This document shows positions 37,474 through 50,436 of a stretch of 64,000 bases of DNA, piece after piece (the stretch's first letter is position 1; every line of letters starts with the position of its first letter). This DNA comes from Cantharellus purpuraceus (Eukaryota > Basidiomycota > Agaricomycetes > Cantharellales > Hydnaceae): contig JALBUN010000009.1 in the NCBI GenBank assembly GCA_025174535.1, positions 1,116,001 to 1,180,000 of the forward strand, given 5' to 3'. The position numbers and the translations under genes were made by a program. The notes under the pieces are model-generated. The model made no database searches, was not told where the DNA came from, and was given only the letters and a program-made list of their open reading frames with translations.

Positions 37474-37664
37474 CTTTGCAATTGACTGTTGCCAGAAGTT
37501 ATACCAGGCAGATTGAGGCAGGGTGAAGGAGATCCAGCGCTCGGTGTTTCAAACCTGTACTCAGCTTTGCAATTGACTCGTGCCAGAAGTTATACCAGGC
37601 AGATTGAGGCAGGGCGAAGGAGTCTAATCCAGCGCTCGGTGTTTCAAACCTGTACTCAGCTTTG
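37474..37664. repeat. Two-copy tandem repeat of about 91-95 bp
   Basis: Two near-identical units begin with CTTTGCAATTGACT at 37474 and 37565, with a partial third start at 37660. They share GCCAGAAGTTATACCAGGCA and CCAGCGCTCGGTGTTTCAAA. The array begins 8 bp upstream of the HNH gene's start codon, so it lies in that gene's 5' region. Unit 2 has a few extra bases (TCTAA). It is a recent local duplication. Confidence 0.88.
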
Positions 37665-38421
37665 CATTCCGACGCGCATTAGTTATACACCTTCGTAGAC
37701 TTGAAGGGCCCTTTGCTCGTCCTTGCATTAGAATATTGGTCACAGGCCCAAACACTACTTGTGTGCGGAAAAGCTCGACTAAAATAACGACTTTCTCCAA
37801 TTCTCACATCCCGGACAAAGGGGATATATACCGTAGTTGACAATCTGCTGAACTTGGAGAATAGCGTCATTGTCCGAGAGAGGTCTGGTCATGCTTTCGG
37901 CTCTGTCTCACTATTCGTGGGCAGCGATCGGACATTTGCTATATATAGTATGATGACATTCAATTCTTTTCTTAGTGGAAACTTGGATCACCCCTACATT
38001 GTTCTTTTTGTGATAGTTACCCCGGCGAGTTTCTGTCGATGCCATTGAATTGTTATGGATTTCGAGCATGGGTAGCGTTTTATTATACACGGAAGTCTTT
38101 GTATATGGCAGCAGAGCATGGGAGCTCTCCCGCTAATGGCACTTACATCGCAAGGTCAACAAAGGTTCAGGAAACGAGAAGCGCTCCAGAGCACGCCTGC
38201 CGCTGCAGCTGCTATTGCCAACCTTTTCCCGGCGACTTTCCACATGCAGACAGGGCCGATAGCCCCAGCGTAATCAATGGCGGCGATGTCTTCGTCGATT
38301 AATTCTATAACAGCATGTTAATATGATTATGCATACAACCGACAAACCGTTCAAGGGACCCAGAGACAAAGTAGTGCGGTCAATTGACACCATGCATTCA
38401 ATTCAGCTCTCCATTTGAAAG
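37665..38421. other. Intergenic
   Basis: About 750 bp of sequence between the tandem repeat and the 3' end of the zinc-finger-like gene. Nothing was recognised. Confidence 0.45.
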
Positions 38422-39422
38422 CTACTCATTCAAACGCATAATTTCAGAGTCCCTCATCCCATTTATACGTGCTTGAACTTGCGAACGTGCCCGCTTACGT
38501 CTCTCCTGTCGTTTGCGGATATCGAACAGCCACATTTCACGAAAGAATTCGAGGTTTTCTTGCAGTCTCTTGAGTATTGGGGCTGAAGGTGTTCCATCAA
38601 GATTTGTCTTAGGTATCTCGTGCATTGTCAGGTTAAACTTCAAATGGACATCCAAAATCTCTCTGAAGGAGTATGCAAGCAACCCGATCGGGTATTTTAG
38701 CTCTGAGTCCGCCGGTTGTTAGGTCGAGATAGTTTCACTTTGATCAACGATCCCAGGTGTATGGCGGAGGGAGTTTCTCACGGAGTGACTACCTAATGTT
38801 TTATCCTGTCGATCGATCTCATCACGCCATCAATCTTTGTGACCCCATTGTTAAGTGTCATTCTTCCATGACCACTGGCCTGGAGAAGCTGTCCCTCGTG
38901 CAATCTCATTCAAAGCTTTATCGAGGCTAAGTGTATACATCGCTCCTACATATGATGTTACGGTGAGATATATCCCATCTTCGCACTACCACGTTTCTCA
39001 CCTTTATTTGGATGCTGCTTCTACGATGGAATATTGGGATCAGCGGGCACGAAGGCAGGACTAGAAAACTTACGGTTTTGAAGCAAGCAATGCCTATTGG
39101 CATCTGCCTTCCTCTGAAATGTGGTGCCGCTGTGTGCAGATGTACAGATTCACACAAGTTCCATGTGAGTAATCAAACAAGGAAGCAGGAAATGTTATCC
39201 TCACCAGGAGCACTGGAACGAGTCTACCTGCCCGTAGTGTTCCCGTTTAACGTGAACCCGGGCATTCTCCCTGGTCTTTTTCATTGTCGTTCCGCATAGC
39301 AAACATACAAATGTTGTTCCTCCCATGTGCTGTAAATGGGAGTCCGCTCTTTCATTGCTGACACGGTTCTCGATAGCTACAAACTCGTGCGGACCGTTGG
39401 GCGCGTCATTCGGAGGTTCGGC
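38422..39422 (-). CDS. Putative zinc-finger-like protein, multi-exon, uncertain model
   Basis: Coding-like pieces line up on the minus strand. They are MAEPPNDAPNGPHEFVAIEN with a C2H2-like unit VCLLCGTTMKKTRENARVHV-KREH (about 39240-39330), then FQRKADANRHC near 39090. Next come LSLDKALNEIARGTASPGQW near 38890-38940 and a C-terminal helix-rich exon with EILDVHLKFNLTMHEIPKTN, followed by KRQERRKRARSQ and the stop at 38422. The pattern suits a small fungal zinc-finger protein, but I could not fix every splice site or the true start. The first ATG in frame with the finger is at 39422, and the open frame extends upstream to 39503. Confidence 0.45.
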
Positions 39423-40135
39423 CATGGGTTGGAACTGTTGATGGTCAGTTCCTGCAACAGGAGACGACCCCTGTGGAAAATAGTCTTCATACGGACTCGT
39501 CAAGAAACGAGGTAAAATTCATAGCTCGCAATGTGCTCACAGGCTTGTTCGTTAAACATGTGTGGAGACAGAAGATGCTTCACTTGCAAGAGCTAGGATG
39601 TGATGCTGCATTTGACTGGTGTGTCGCACGCATTTATAGACGAGGCCTGGGACGAGTACAACGTTCGTTCTCCAAGCGAGGGCTGCTGGGGAAGCGTGTT
39701 TGCATTACAGAAAAGGAAAGAGGCACTCCCAAAAAGAGGAACCATTCACTGATGATTGAAAAGGTAAATAATTTTTTGAAACTAACAATAATGAATGGAC
39801 AATGCCGGCGCCAAAATACATTGGGCCCTGATGGAAGCCGCCTCACGAGCAACCAATATACAAGCCATGAGTATCAAGCGCACAGTGCTCATGGTGATGC
39901 TATTCCAAAAGTGGAAAGATATATGACAGTTCTGAAACGAATGATGCACATAGATGTTAACACGCTCCGGGCAGTCAATCATGTTGGGAATAAGCATTTC
40001 AGCATTATGCCAATGCAACGTCAATTAACATATGACTGAATCTTCTAAATTATACTCGGTGAGAATTACTGTAAGTATTTGTGAACCCGAACTTTTCTGT
40101 GCACATCTCGGTTAGAATACTGGATACTTAGAGTA

Positions 40136-40224
40136 ACTTGTACAGTCGTGCTCTGATATACTTTCTTGATCCCTGGATTGTGCCATTTATGAGATAGAAA
40201 ATGGAATGCCAATACATTTTGTGA
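40136..40224 (-). repeat. Dispersed repeat, copy 1
   Basis: Read on the minus strand, this aligns by eye with 42803-42900 on the plus strand. Shared blocks include TGGCATTC, ATTTTCT, CAGGGAT and CGACTGT.CAAGT, with roughly three quarters identity and small indels. It is probably a remnant of a mobile element of unknown class. Confidence 0.55.
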
Positions 40225-42802
40225 CATACCCTAGTAAGTACTTGGATCAACGACCAATCCATCGTGATCCTAGATGGTGTGCTAGTGATTAGTGACCGTG
40301 CGGGTTTCATGCATCCTGTGCGACCGCGCTTTTGTTCTTTCGAAGCTCCGTTCCTTCTGCCGTCGCCGCTTTGTCTCTGCGGACAACACCTCTCAAAACG
40401 TCCCGCTCTGCACCTGTGTTAACCGAGCAAGACATCTAAGAACTACCAATTGGGGTTGGATGTGACTAGGAATAGGTGCTGAATGGTAACCTGACACGTT
40501 TATAGACAATTGGACAGTCCCATGCGCCTTGCGCGCCGGATCACAGCGGGCATGACACCGTCATTTGAAGTCCCACGTGCTCCGACCAACAGCCACGCAT
40601 GCGGGGTGTAAGACATGGTTACAGTAAAGTGGGTGCGACGTCTACCCGACCAGTTGTTCAAATTCATCTTAGAAAGGTAGGATTTCGAGATATCAGCGTT
40701 CCGTAGACGATATTAACAAACCCAGAACCATTATTTACCAGCAAGCATGTCAAAAAGGACATTAGTACGCCAGAGAACAGAACACATCTTTAAAATAGTT
40801 TTGTAACAATCTATAAACATCCTTAACAGCAGAGAGTGTGCAATGATGTCGGGGTCGTGACCAAGGATCTTCTTAGGTGAGAAATGAGCATCGTAACGAG
40901 GTAGCTAGCGATAAAGCGGCTTGGCTTGAAGACCAACCATATCAGGCTACAAGTCCAGCCCTATATGCGAGCTAAACATTTGGTGGGAAGACAGGGATGC
41001 AAGTCAGCCTCTTCTAACAGAACAGAATATGACCACACTCTGCCAGATCGTCTTTTGATTGAGTATAAAATGGAGGTCAGTCAGAATAAATCTGGACAGG
41101 GGCTGTGCTTCGCTAATATTCGGCCACATCAACTAAAAGTCATCAATTGCGTTTTCGGGTGCAATTAAACCCAAGTGTGTGCTTGACATCGCTGTACTGT
41201 ACAGTACGGTGACACATCGAATCTGATAACGAGTGATGGCCGCCCAAAAATTTCGAAGCTTCGTCCCGGACTGGAGCGGTGCACCTCGAGCGCGTGAATT
41301 ATAAAAAGTGTAAGAAGCACACATCATCTTTTGTTGAAACACGTTTCGCAACAACACCTATGCGGATTGGGTTGAGGAGCAATAAGCAGCTTGTACTGCC
41401 CGGACCTAGAATGGTAAATCCGGCTCCGAGTCCCCCGACAGGATCGCGCCCTAAAAACGTTTTCGCGTATCCATGCTGAAAGGTTTCTCTCGCACTCCAG
41501 TCAATATCAATTGGTTGGTTTGAACGAGAGCCATCTACGCAACTACTGAGAAACCTTGATGCTGTTAGTCTCATGCCACCATATGGCTTGAAGGTAACTA
41601 GAGCATCAGTAAACATCTACGAGGGCAGCTCGTTTTACAATGGATGCGAAACCAATTGCCAACAGACCGCACCAGCCGTATAGCCACTGGACGAGAATAG
41701 CAACACTCGCATAGGGGAACTATTACGTTGACGAGTTTGTTGGGTTTGACAGGCGTGACGGTAGACGCGAATTATATGCCAATATATTGGATGTTCCGCC
41801 AACAGGACCGGGGTTCTGAGAGCCAATACTTTGTAGCACAAAAGACTGGGGAAGCACGGCTCCTGTTTCGAAACGCATGCAAGCGAAAAGAAGTTGATAC
41901 ACGACCGCTCTAGCATACCCATATTTGGTGTCACAGCAGGCAACTTGGCATGGTAGTATTAGACGTAAAATTGAAGTGCCAGGTCGGACTCAGGGTGTGA
42001 GAACAGTACCGGGAACAGCTTGAAGACGGACAACACGTGTGAACCACATATGATGTTTGCCGACTCGGGATGGATGCGTCATTGAAAACTCCGCCTACTC
42101 CGTCAACGCTGTTGTCCCCTTCAGATGCGTCATCGAGTTATGATGGACAATTTTCATTTGAAGGGGGAACTCGACGTTCATGGCTGACTGATATCAGGGC
42201 ACAATTATTTGTCTGTGAGGAAATGTTACAACTAGAAGCTATGCTGGGGTCGTTCTGGCGAACGAATGGGGTTTTGACGCGATCGCGCCGGCTAGTCGAG
42301 ACAAATCTCAGATTTCTGATATATGTCTACTGCAATGCCAACTTCTGCATCTTCTCTGCCATAGGTTCTTAAGATTGGCTTTGTATCGCCCCCAACACAT
42401 CGCAAGGAACTCCGGCGCAACTGCTCTTGTCCCGCGTGCATGGCTATTGCTCAGAACACGCGTAATTTCCCACGACAGTGTCGCGCCAAGGTATGATCCG
42501 GCGCACAAGGGGAGGGGGCTCAATTGTCTATCAACGTGTTGGCTTTCCATTCAGACCGCATTCCTAGCCACAACTTGCAAATACTAATATTCTTCTCAGG
42601 TTCGGCTAGCACAAGCGAAAGTGCAGGGGGGTTTGAGGGACGCCTTCTGTATGGACAAACGGCAGCAGTAAAAGGGACGGAGCTTTGACAGGACAAAAGC
42701 GTAGCCGCATAGGAAGCACGAGTATACTACGAGGAAGACGTGTCTTTGGGTATTCATCATCCAAACTCGTGGTGGATTTATCCTCGATCCGGCGCAAACC
42801 CG

Positions 42803-42900
42803 CACAGTATGTTATGGCATTCAATTTTCTGTCTAATTAATCGTGCATGGAAATCAGTTCAGGGATTGAGGAAGCATATGAATCACTCGACTGTGCAAGT
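42803..42900 (+). repeat. Dispersed repeat, copy 2
   Basis: This is the plus-strand partner of 40136-40224; the two are inverted relative to each other about 2.6 kb apart. Translations of both share WHSIF.LIN, which may point to a decayed coding element. Confidence 0.55.
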
Positions 42901-45900
42901 CCAAGGACGTATTTGCGCCTTGTAGTCTCCCAGAGATGTGCTCGGAAAGATATGGGTCGACATATTTGGAAATAGGTAATGAGTAGCGACTACAATCCAG
43001 CCACAGTGAGAGTATATCTGGCTTGATATTACATTGACAGGACACCACAGACCCCACAGTTCTTACAAAAGCATCTACAAAAAGAATGCCAGAATACCGG
43101 GATACCCCTGCCTGCTTTCTTGGCTCCTCCTCACGCACCGTGTTCTGTCAATTGATCGCCCAGAGTCGGTCGATTTCATCGATGTGTACCCTGGTTCTGG
43201 AATTCCCATATATCAACGCCTTTCCACATCAGGCGGTTAATCACCCATTATCAATAACGTTCAGAACTCCGGTGTCACGCTGATTGCGCATCAAGTGGCT
43301 TCCTTCAGGGTCTGTTTGACGTCAGCAGTGTTTGTTTATTGTTGTTGCTTTTAAGTTCTATCACCTTTGCAATCTTGAAACCTTCTTTGTTAGCAATGCG
43401 TCTGGGAGCCCTTTTCTTTCTCCCCTGACCCAACTAACTTGGAAAACAAGCAGTGTTCTTGTCCTCATCATCAAGAATCGCGAGCCTGACGGTGAGTGCA
43501 TTGCTAGCCGCTCGCCTCGACGCCTGACGCGTCTGTTTGGAGTACTATTTCCTTCCGACCGACCAACACCCTGTTTACTCTCTTGCTCAGACTCCTGATA
43601 TTAGACTGGACGCATCGTCTCCGACTGCCACCCACTATCGCTACGCCCCTCCCCAGCAGGTTCACAACGACAATGGGTGGTGCTGATATGGGTTCTATGA
43701 GCCATTCACGGCGTACACTCAGGGGATGAGCAGTGACATGCAAAGCCTCCCAGACATTGCTAATACATATTCGACATTCATCAGGTCGTCATCTCCTGTT
43801 TCAGGGAACTAGCCATCAAGTTCAATTGCAACCGCTGTCCTTAGATATTCCAGGACTTCCGTCCAGCTATAGAATATCTGAGTGGTTATCGTTGAAGCTG
43901 ACGGCTAGGTCTTGCCACAGGGTCCGAGGACACGAGTTGCGCGCGAACGTACACCTTGTATAGTCACCTGAAGCTTCAACAACACAAGGTCGATGGACTG
44001 TACATTTCAGAACAGCAGGTTTTTTAGCCCTGCCTTCATGTCAGTTGATCCCAATATCCCTTGTCAGCGAAAATCCCGTCTACTCGTGCAGTCAGACATG
44101 TGAGTCGACGTACTCAGCGTTGGTCTGAGGATGGTTTGATCAACCAGACTAGTCGACCCACTCTACGTGGAGGCACCTATCCCGAGGAACGACCGTGGAA
44201 CATCAAGCCCTTCCACACACTCTCCCAGATGCTAGATGGTACCGGGTCATTATGCATCAACCGACGACTCACATACCAGAGACCACAACCATTGTTGAAG
44301 AACAGTTGGTTGCTATGTGGCAAGAGGTTTCCTTCATTCGCTCGCCATCTTGACCAAATGACAGACACCAAGGTCCCAGAGTTCGGGGAGGACAAAATGC
44401 AGTGAATGTTGACCATCGACGCGAACGACTCAAGGTGGCCTCTCCACCTGAATGACATTTCACTGGGGAGGAGGGTGGCTACACCTTCGCTTCTTATATC
44501 CCCAGTCGCTGTGGCATTCCACAATGACTCTGCACGGACCACTCATTTTTTATGGACACTTGTGGATCAGCTGCATATCTTGTCAGCCAATCTTCTCACG
44601 CTCCTCAAAGATGCCACGCAGAGATCCGATCTCCTCGAGAGCGCTCGCTACACTGCGATATACTACCACTCGAACTCAAGATATTGAAGCTGATGCACTG
44701 CCTGCACATCTGAATTCTGAGTGAGTGACAGTTTTCCGTCGCTGAAGTACGCAATGAAATAGCTTGTGGGACGACCTTAAGTTGCCTCCGGGCCACATGT
44801 CTGTATTGCGATGTGTCCCTGGAAACAATTTATTTATTTTGCCGGTGGGCACGTTTACCGCATTTGGATGCTCCGATGACCCTGTGGCTTGATACCCATT
44901 CTGGTGTCTTCCATCCCTGTTTCACCTCTCTCCTGTAATGCGCTCTATCGCTCTAACTGTCGTGAATCAAGTACACCGCAAGAAACTAACCACCAAAGCC
45001 TGAGCTCACCCCGTTATAAAACAAATTCTCCACGACCCCCAATCGTCAAACGTCAAACCTTTCTTCCCCTTGGTCCGCTCCACCGGGGGCCGATCAGGAA
45101 CATCATTGACATCTCGGCGCAAGCCCTGAAGTAAATCACCACATCTGGGTGAGCTTACGCTGACTAAGATACACCGACTTTCTAGACTCCACCTGGTAAG
45201 CCGGCAATGGGTAGGAGTGTTACGAGCGGAAACTCGGGTGAGGAAGGTATTATTTAACCACCTAATAAACAATATATAACTACTTGGTTTATATTTGTAC
45301 TGACTTTTGGCTGAATGCACATGTACGGTAGCACCCGAACCACCTATCTCAAGGAGTGGCTAGGCCGTGGGCATCTATTAGTCACTTTTGGTGGACTCTT
45401 GACAGTTTTGATAGGCGAAGGCTGGGATAGGAAGGAGTGAGCGACGACCAACTTATGTGTGGAGAGTGGATAGACTATAATAGGGATAGAATAGTGTTGC
45501 GGGTGTGTATGTACCGAGGCATGTGTTAGTTACGATTGTATTGTTGACCCATTGTGATATGTGGATACGTTCCACATGCCAATACCATTTGTGCTCGTGC
45601 TTGTCTCCGCCGTGAGGCTTTAGTGGATCAGCTTCTCGATTGTGATTGGGTAAGAATATTGCTTGCCATTGTCAATTGCGAGCCTTCTGAAATTCGTAGT
45701 AACCTCAGCTGAGATGTCGATCCGCACCATATCCTGTCTGACCTGTCCCATCTTCAAGTCGATGTTGTTCTGACTTATCGGGTACATATCAATTTGTATC
45801 CTCTAACATGCTATGGAGATCACAGGGCCAAGCCGTCTAGCGTCTGAGCGTCATCGACCAAAACAAGATTTCAAAACATTCAATTGCAATTTAGAAAGCA

Positions 45901-46160
45901 TCGACAAAGCATATCAAACGAACAATTAATTCAACACGTAATGCTGCCTATAGACCGAGGTTACATTGTTGACATCCTTTTTGAAGACGATACTGCACAG
46001 CTTTGTGTGCCGCAATGCCTAAAACATACCCTCATACCTCATATAAGCATAATCGCACGCCCGTGTTGAATACACGGAAAAGGCACGCCACGACGTGCGC
46101 GTGCTTGGACTGACTGAGCAAAGGCACCGATTTAGCACCTGAAAATCAGATTGAATCCAA

Positions 46161-49100
46161 TTATCCAGGTGCCTTCATGAAGCCGGCCTTTGCTGTTGGG
46201 ATTCTTGAACGTTTCGCCAGCTGGTCTTGCAGAGCCAGACGGGTTGTTTCCTCCACTTTGAGGCGATCCTGGGCCTCATGAAGACTGCGAAGAAGTTGGC
46301 TACTGAGGTCCGACCAATAATTTGAAGACGGTTCGTTCGCCTGTTCCTCTCGTAAAGTACGGACAACGCCTCTTTCGTGTTCCAGACAAGCTTCAAGAGA
46401 TGCCACCTTCCCTCTCAGGCTATCCTGTGACATGGTGCGCTCAGCCCCAAAACGCTTGCGTTCAGACGATAGCTCCGCTTTCAAACGTTCGCATTCCCCT
46501 TGAGTTGTTTCGAGTTTGGCAGATGCTGCTCTATACTGCAGCCGGAGGTCAGAATGCTCCGCCTCAACTCGCTTCCCCTGCTCCTCGATCAGACTCAGCT
46601 GTGAACGGCACGAGGTGAGCTCCTGTTCCAGAGTTGCACGACTGGACAACAGGTCCTGAGTTCGCTGACGTTCGTCACTGAGCTTGGCAGTGGCATCAGT
46701 GCCTTTGGCGCGTTCTTCCCCGACTTCAAGACGAATATTTCGCAACTGCTTCTCTAGTGCAGCTCGCTCGTCCGAAAAGAGGTCCTCCAAATGGGATCGT
46801 CGCTGTTCAGCTTCCGACAACTGCCCCTCTAGGTCTTCCAACTGTTTCTGCATGGCTGAATGCTTCAATGCAAAATCGGATTGCTGTTCCTGGAATGATG
46901 TCTGCAACTGTTGTCGGTGAACCTCTACTTCAGACAGCTTCGTCTGCAATGACGACAAATCCTTCTGCACAGAAACGCGTTCGGAGACTAACTGTTTACG
47001 CTCGTCAACGAATGAGGTTCTTTCTTTGGCAGACATCTCTTCCACCCGAGCTAGTTCCTGCCGCGTGACAACTAACTGCTCCTCGACTTGTAAACAATTT
47101 GTGCGAACGGAAGAGATCTCGATAGTTAGACGTTCGCGTTCTGTTTGAAGTTCGGCTTCCTTCTTGGAGACTGCGGCTTCCATGGATGCTAATGCCTCAG
47201 CTGTGCAGCGCACTTCGGATTGGAAGTTTTCACGCTGAGCCTGGAAGCCTTGGACGGCTGTTTCGTGCTTGCCTCGAAGAGTTTCCAACTGCTTCCGCGA
47301 GTCCTCTAGCTGTTCCTGGAGACGGTATCGAGTAGTCGACAACGCCTTAGCGTGCCGCTGGCGTTCCGAAGATAGTTCTTCCTGCAATTTTTCGTACTCA
47401 GCCTGCTTGACCATCAAGACCTTCGACTGCTCCTTGGATGCCAGATTAAGAGCCGCACATTCCTCTTCGGCTCGTCTCCTTGCCTCAACGCTCTCTGCTA
47501 CACGCTCTTGCAAAATGGATAACTCGTGGTCAGTTTGAGCTCGAAGTGAAGACCGTTCGTTGTTAAATCTGTCACGTTCGGTAGAGAGATTCGATTTTAT
47601 CACGGCACAATCGCGTCGCGCTTCCTTCATTTCCTGGGTCCTGGAGTGCAGTTGATTGCGAAGTCCCTTGTATTCGACAAATGCAGCCTCAAGACGCTGT
47701 CGGCTGGTCGTAAGCTCTGCATTAAGCCTGTCCCGCTCTGAGTCTCGCTCCGCCTTCAGCTTTGTGCATTCAGTCTGGGTGGATTCAAGGTCGTGACAGA
47801 TAGCCTTCAGTTCAAGTCGAAGAGATGATCCCTCCTCGAGTAGCCTATGCTCTAGCCTTCCCCGCTCCTTATCTGTCAGGGACAAAAATTCGGCAAATTG
47901 GGCCAAATGGGAATCTAGAAGGGATTCCGTCTGTTGCCTGGAAGCGCGTTCTTGTACGAGACGCCCCTCTGCGATGTTCCGCAGCTGATCAAAATACACA
48001 GCCGATGTTTGCAGCTCTTTGGATCGTCTTTCAGTTTCCACTCGGCTTTTGACTTCTTGGGCCAACTCAGCATCACGAGCTATCCCCTCTTTTCGAAGCT
48101 GCTCAATTCGCATATTTAATGCCGAAATTTGTTCTTCGGCTGCGGCAAGATTAAACTGATCCTCCACTCTGACAGCATTGAGGCGTGCGATCTCGGTACG
48201 ATCGTCTTGTGCCTAGCCAAGTCGTCAGAATCAGAGGAATCAAAACTTATAAAAAGCAACACTGACAGATATCTTGACGCCCTCTAGTGCCTCTATTGTC
48301 TGTCTTACATTTTCTTTTTCGTCAAGAAGCGCATGTTCACTTGCCGAAAGGGATATGCCGAGTTCTGTGATGCGTTTCGTCATCACCTCAACCTCTTCGG
48401 CTAGTTGCTTGGCGCTCTGGTCCTTCTCCTGGAACTCCCTGGCGAGCTGCGCTATCGTACTACGTTGGCGGGCCTCTGCCTCCTGTGCAAGAGTCCGCTG
48501 ACGCTGCAGAGCTTCCTGAGCTACACGCAGAGACTTCTCAAAATGATCTGCACGGCGCTTCTGTTCCTCAAGCTTTCCTTTCGTCTCCTCAAACCTTTTC
48601 GTGTCGGACTCCAGTCGTGCCTGATGAGCTCTCGTGAGTATATCTAGCTCAGACCGAGCAGACTTGAGCTGTGCCTCGAAATCGTCTCTCGCCTGTAACA
48701 ATGACGATTCTGATTGTCGGAGGCGTTGCAGTTCGGTGCTATGTGTGTTGGCCAACTTGTTGGCTTCTCGGCATGCGTTGCGGGCTTCTTCTTCCGCACG
48801 CTTCAGATCGTCCAAAGTTACATATGCGTAATCTCGATCATCCTGAAGCTTCTTGAGCTTCAAGTCGTTTTCCTTTTTCGATTCCACGAGCACAGCCGCT
48901 GAGCGCGATATATACGCGTGTAGTTGTTGCGCAAGACGTACCGCCGTGTCGAGGCTCTCTCCTTCCTGTCTCATTGTATTGGACAGATCATCCTGGAGAT
49001 TCGACACCGCACTCAAATTCTGACCTGCATTCTCTACAGCCTTTCCCGCTAGATACCCCACCAACGGAACTGCACTTATCGAGTCCGGCCGCGAAGTCAG

Positions 49101-50436
49101 TGCTGTAGACTGTTTTACCTTCTGCTTAGAAGTGTTCCCTGGATCAGGTGTCGAGCTGTCGCATGTAGGACTATAGTCACTGTCATCCTCGCCATCAGCG
49201 TCAGGATCGTCTCCTGCACCCGTGGGCGCCTGATTTGCGGGTGAGGAACTATGTGATCGAGCGGCCGGTGGAAAAACCGAGCCACTGTCTAATCTGCGTC
49301 TCCTCGAAGCAGGAAATGGAGAGATCTCAGATGCTACATGGTTCAAATGAGGCGAAGAAAGGGACTCCGGCCGAGCATATTCATGTTCACCAGAGCGGTG
49401 TCGGGATCGTTTAAGAGGGGAGGGAGGCGTTGATTTAGACGGTGTGGTCGGAGTACGTACCATGCGACTGGAAGATTGCTTCGTTGCCTTGGGAGTCAGA
49501 GAAGCCGCCGTGGAAGGAGTTATTTGGCCGGCCGGTGACAAGGCGCGTCTTTCTCGTGGTGTTGCAACAAACTGAGGGCTCTGAGGTGGTCTTCCAGGGG
49601 GAATAGAGACAGTTTCACGGTCAACTCCGCGGGACAGTGGATCACTCGAATGAGGATTCGAGGATTCGGTCATTTGGTCGTTGGAAAATCGACTATAAGC
49701 CATGTCCGCGTTGGTTTTCTCAAAACCTGGTAATCTTTCGGAAAGGGACTCCGAGAAAGGGGAACCAACACTGAACTTCTAAATGAGGGAGAGGATCGAA
49801 AGCTTAAAGAATGAAGGAATACTGACTTAGAACCACATAGTCCCGCAGAGCCATCAGGCGTTCCGCTCTCAGTTGTATTGTCATATGACCTGTGTTCACG
49901 TTCGAAAAATGATAAGAAAAGGGAAAGGAATAAACCTACCCTTGGGCGTGAGCAGAGACGTCCGTGATGATAGTGGTCATGGTTTCTAAAACATCTGGAC
50001 GTACACATGGCGGTTGCGGAACTGTCAATGATGGTTCACGATCGGATTTCGACTTCAGTTCCCACTTCACAAAAGGGCCAGACAGAATAACAAGCTGGTA
50101 TTCCGGGTGTTCTGGATGGACCATCATGGTTTCCGATTTGGGATTGGGCTTTTCCCAAGCCGTGCCATCAAACACCCAACACGAATACACGAACATTGCC
50201 TTTTGTTGGACCTGTGGGGCCCAAATCAGCACGTCGCCCCGCTTGGAGTGAGTTTCCGTGCATTCGAAGCGCAAGTGTGCCGGCGGAGACGCGTCCGCAG
50301 AGATGGGATCGCGAGATGTGTATACCAAATTAGTTTGCTTTGAATGCTCGAGGTTGATCAAATAGACGGTGAGTACAGTCTGAAGCTCTGGAACTGGTAG
50401 TGTTCCAAGAGTTTTCAGATTAGAGATGAGAGGCAT
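46161..50436 (-). CDS. Very long coiled-coil protein with unknown N-terminal domain
   Basis: Length is about 1,350 residues. Residues 1-165 (MPLISNLKTLGTLPVPELQT, HLRFECTETHSKRGDVLIWA, MFVYSCWVFDGTAWEKPNPK) look like a compact beta-rich domain that I do not recognise. A Ser/Pro-rich disordered part with basic patches follows (TPTTPSKSTPPSPLKRSRHR). The remainder is almost unbroken heptad coiled coil (48900 to 46230), ending RSRIPTAKAGFMKAPG. The intron between 48240 and 48167 joins VKIS to AQDDRTEIARLN cleanly. Introns between about 49939 and 49770 are uncertain, and two genes cannot be wholly excluded, with a break near 49703 (MAYSRFSNDQM). The architecture resembles cytoskeletal or organelle tethers, but no function is claimed. 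Confidence 0.65.

Larger units (their letters stand above)
39504..46160. other. Gene-poor 6.6 kb stretch
   Basis: Many short open frames occur but none has recognisable domains or joins into a spliced model. A 188-codon plus-strand frame (39473-40039) overlaps the zinc-finger-like gene and lacks protein-like composition. Frames at 42070-42372 and 44061-44405 are similarly unassigned. Two copies of a dispersed repeat are listed separately. Old transposon debris is the likeliest content, but no transposase, reverse transcriptase or terminal repeats were seen. Confidence 0.5.

Noticed and set aside
39473..40039. 188-codon plus-strand open frame
   Set aside because: It overlaps the opposite-strand zinc-finger-like gene, has no recognisable domain and its composition looks like translated AT-rich noncoding DNA.
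42070..42372. 100-codon frame starting MDASLKTPPTPSTLL
   Set aside because: It has a real ATG and plausible composition but no domain, no joining exons and lies in degraded sequence.
44061..44724. Overlapping frames on both strands
   Set aside because: No frame is preferred, no motif was recognised and no splice model holds together.
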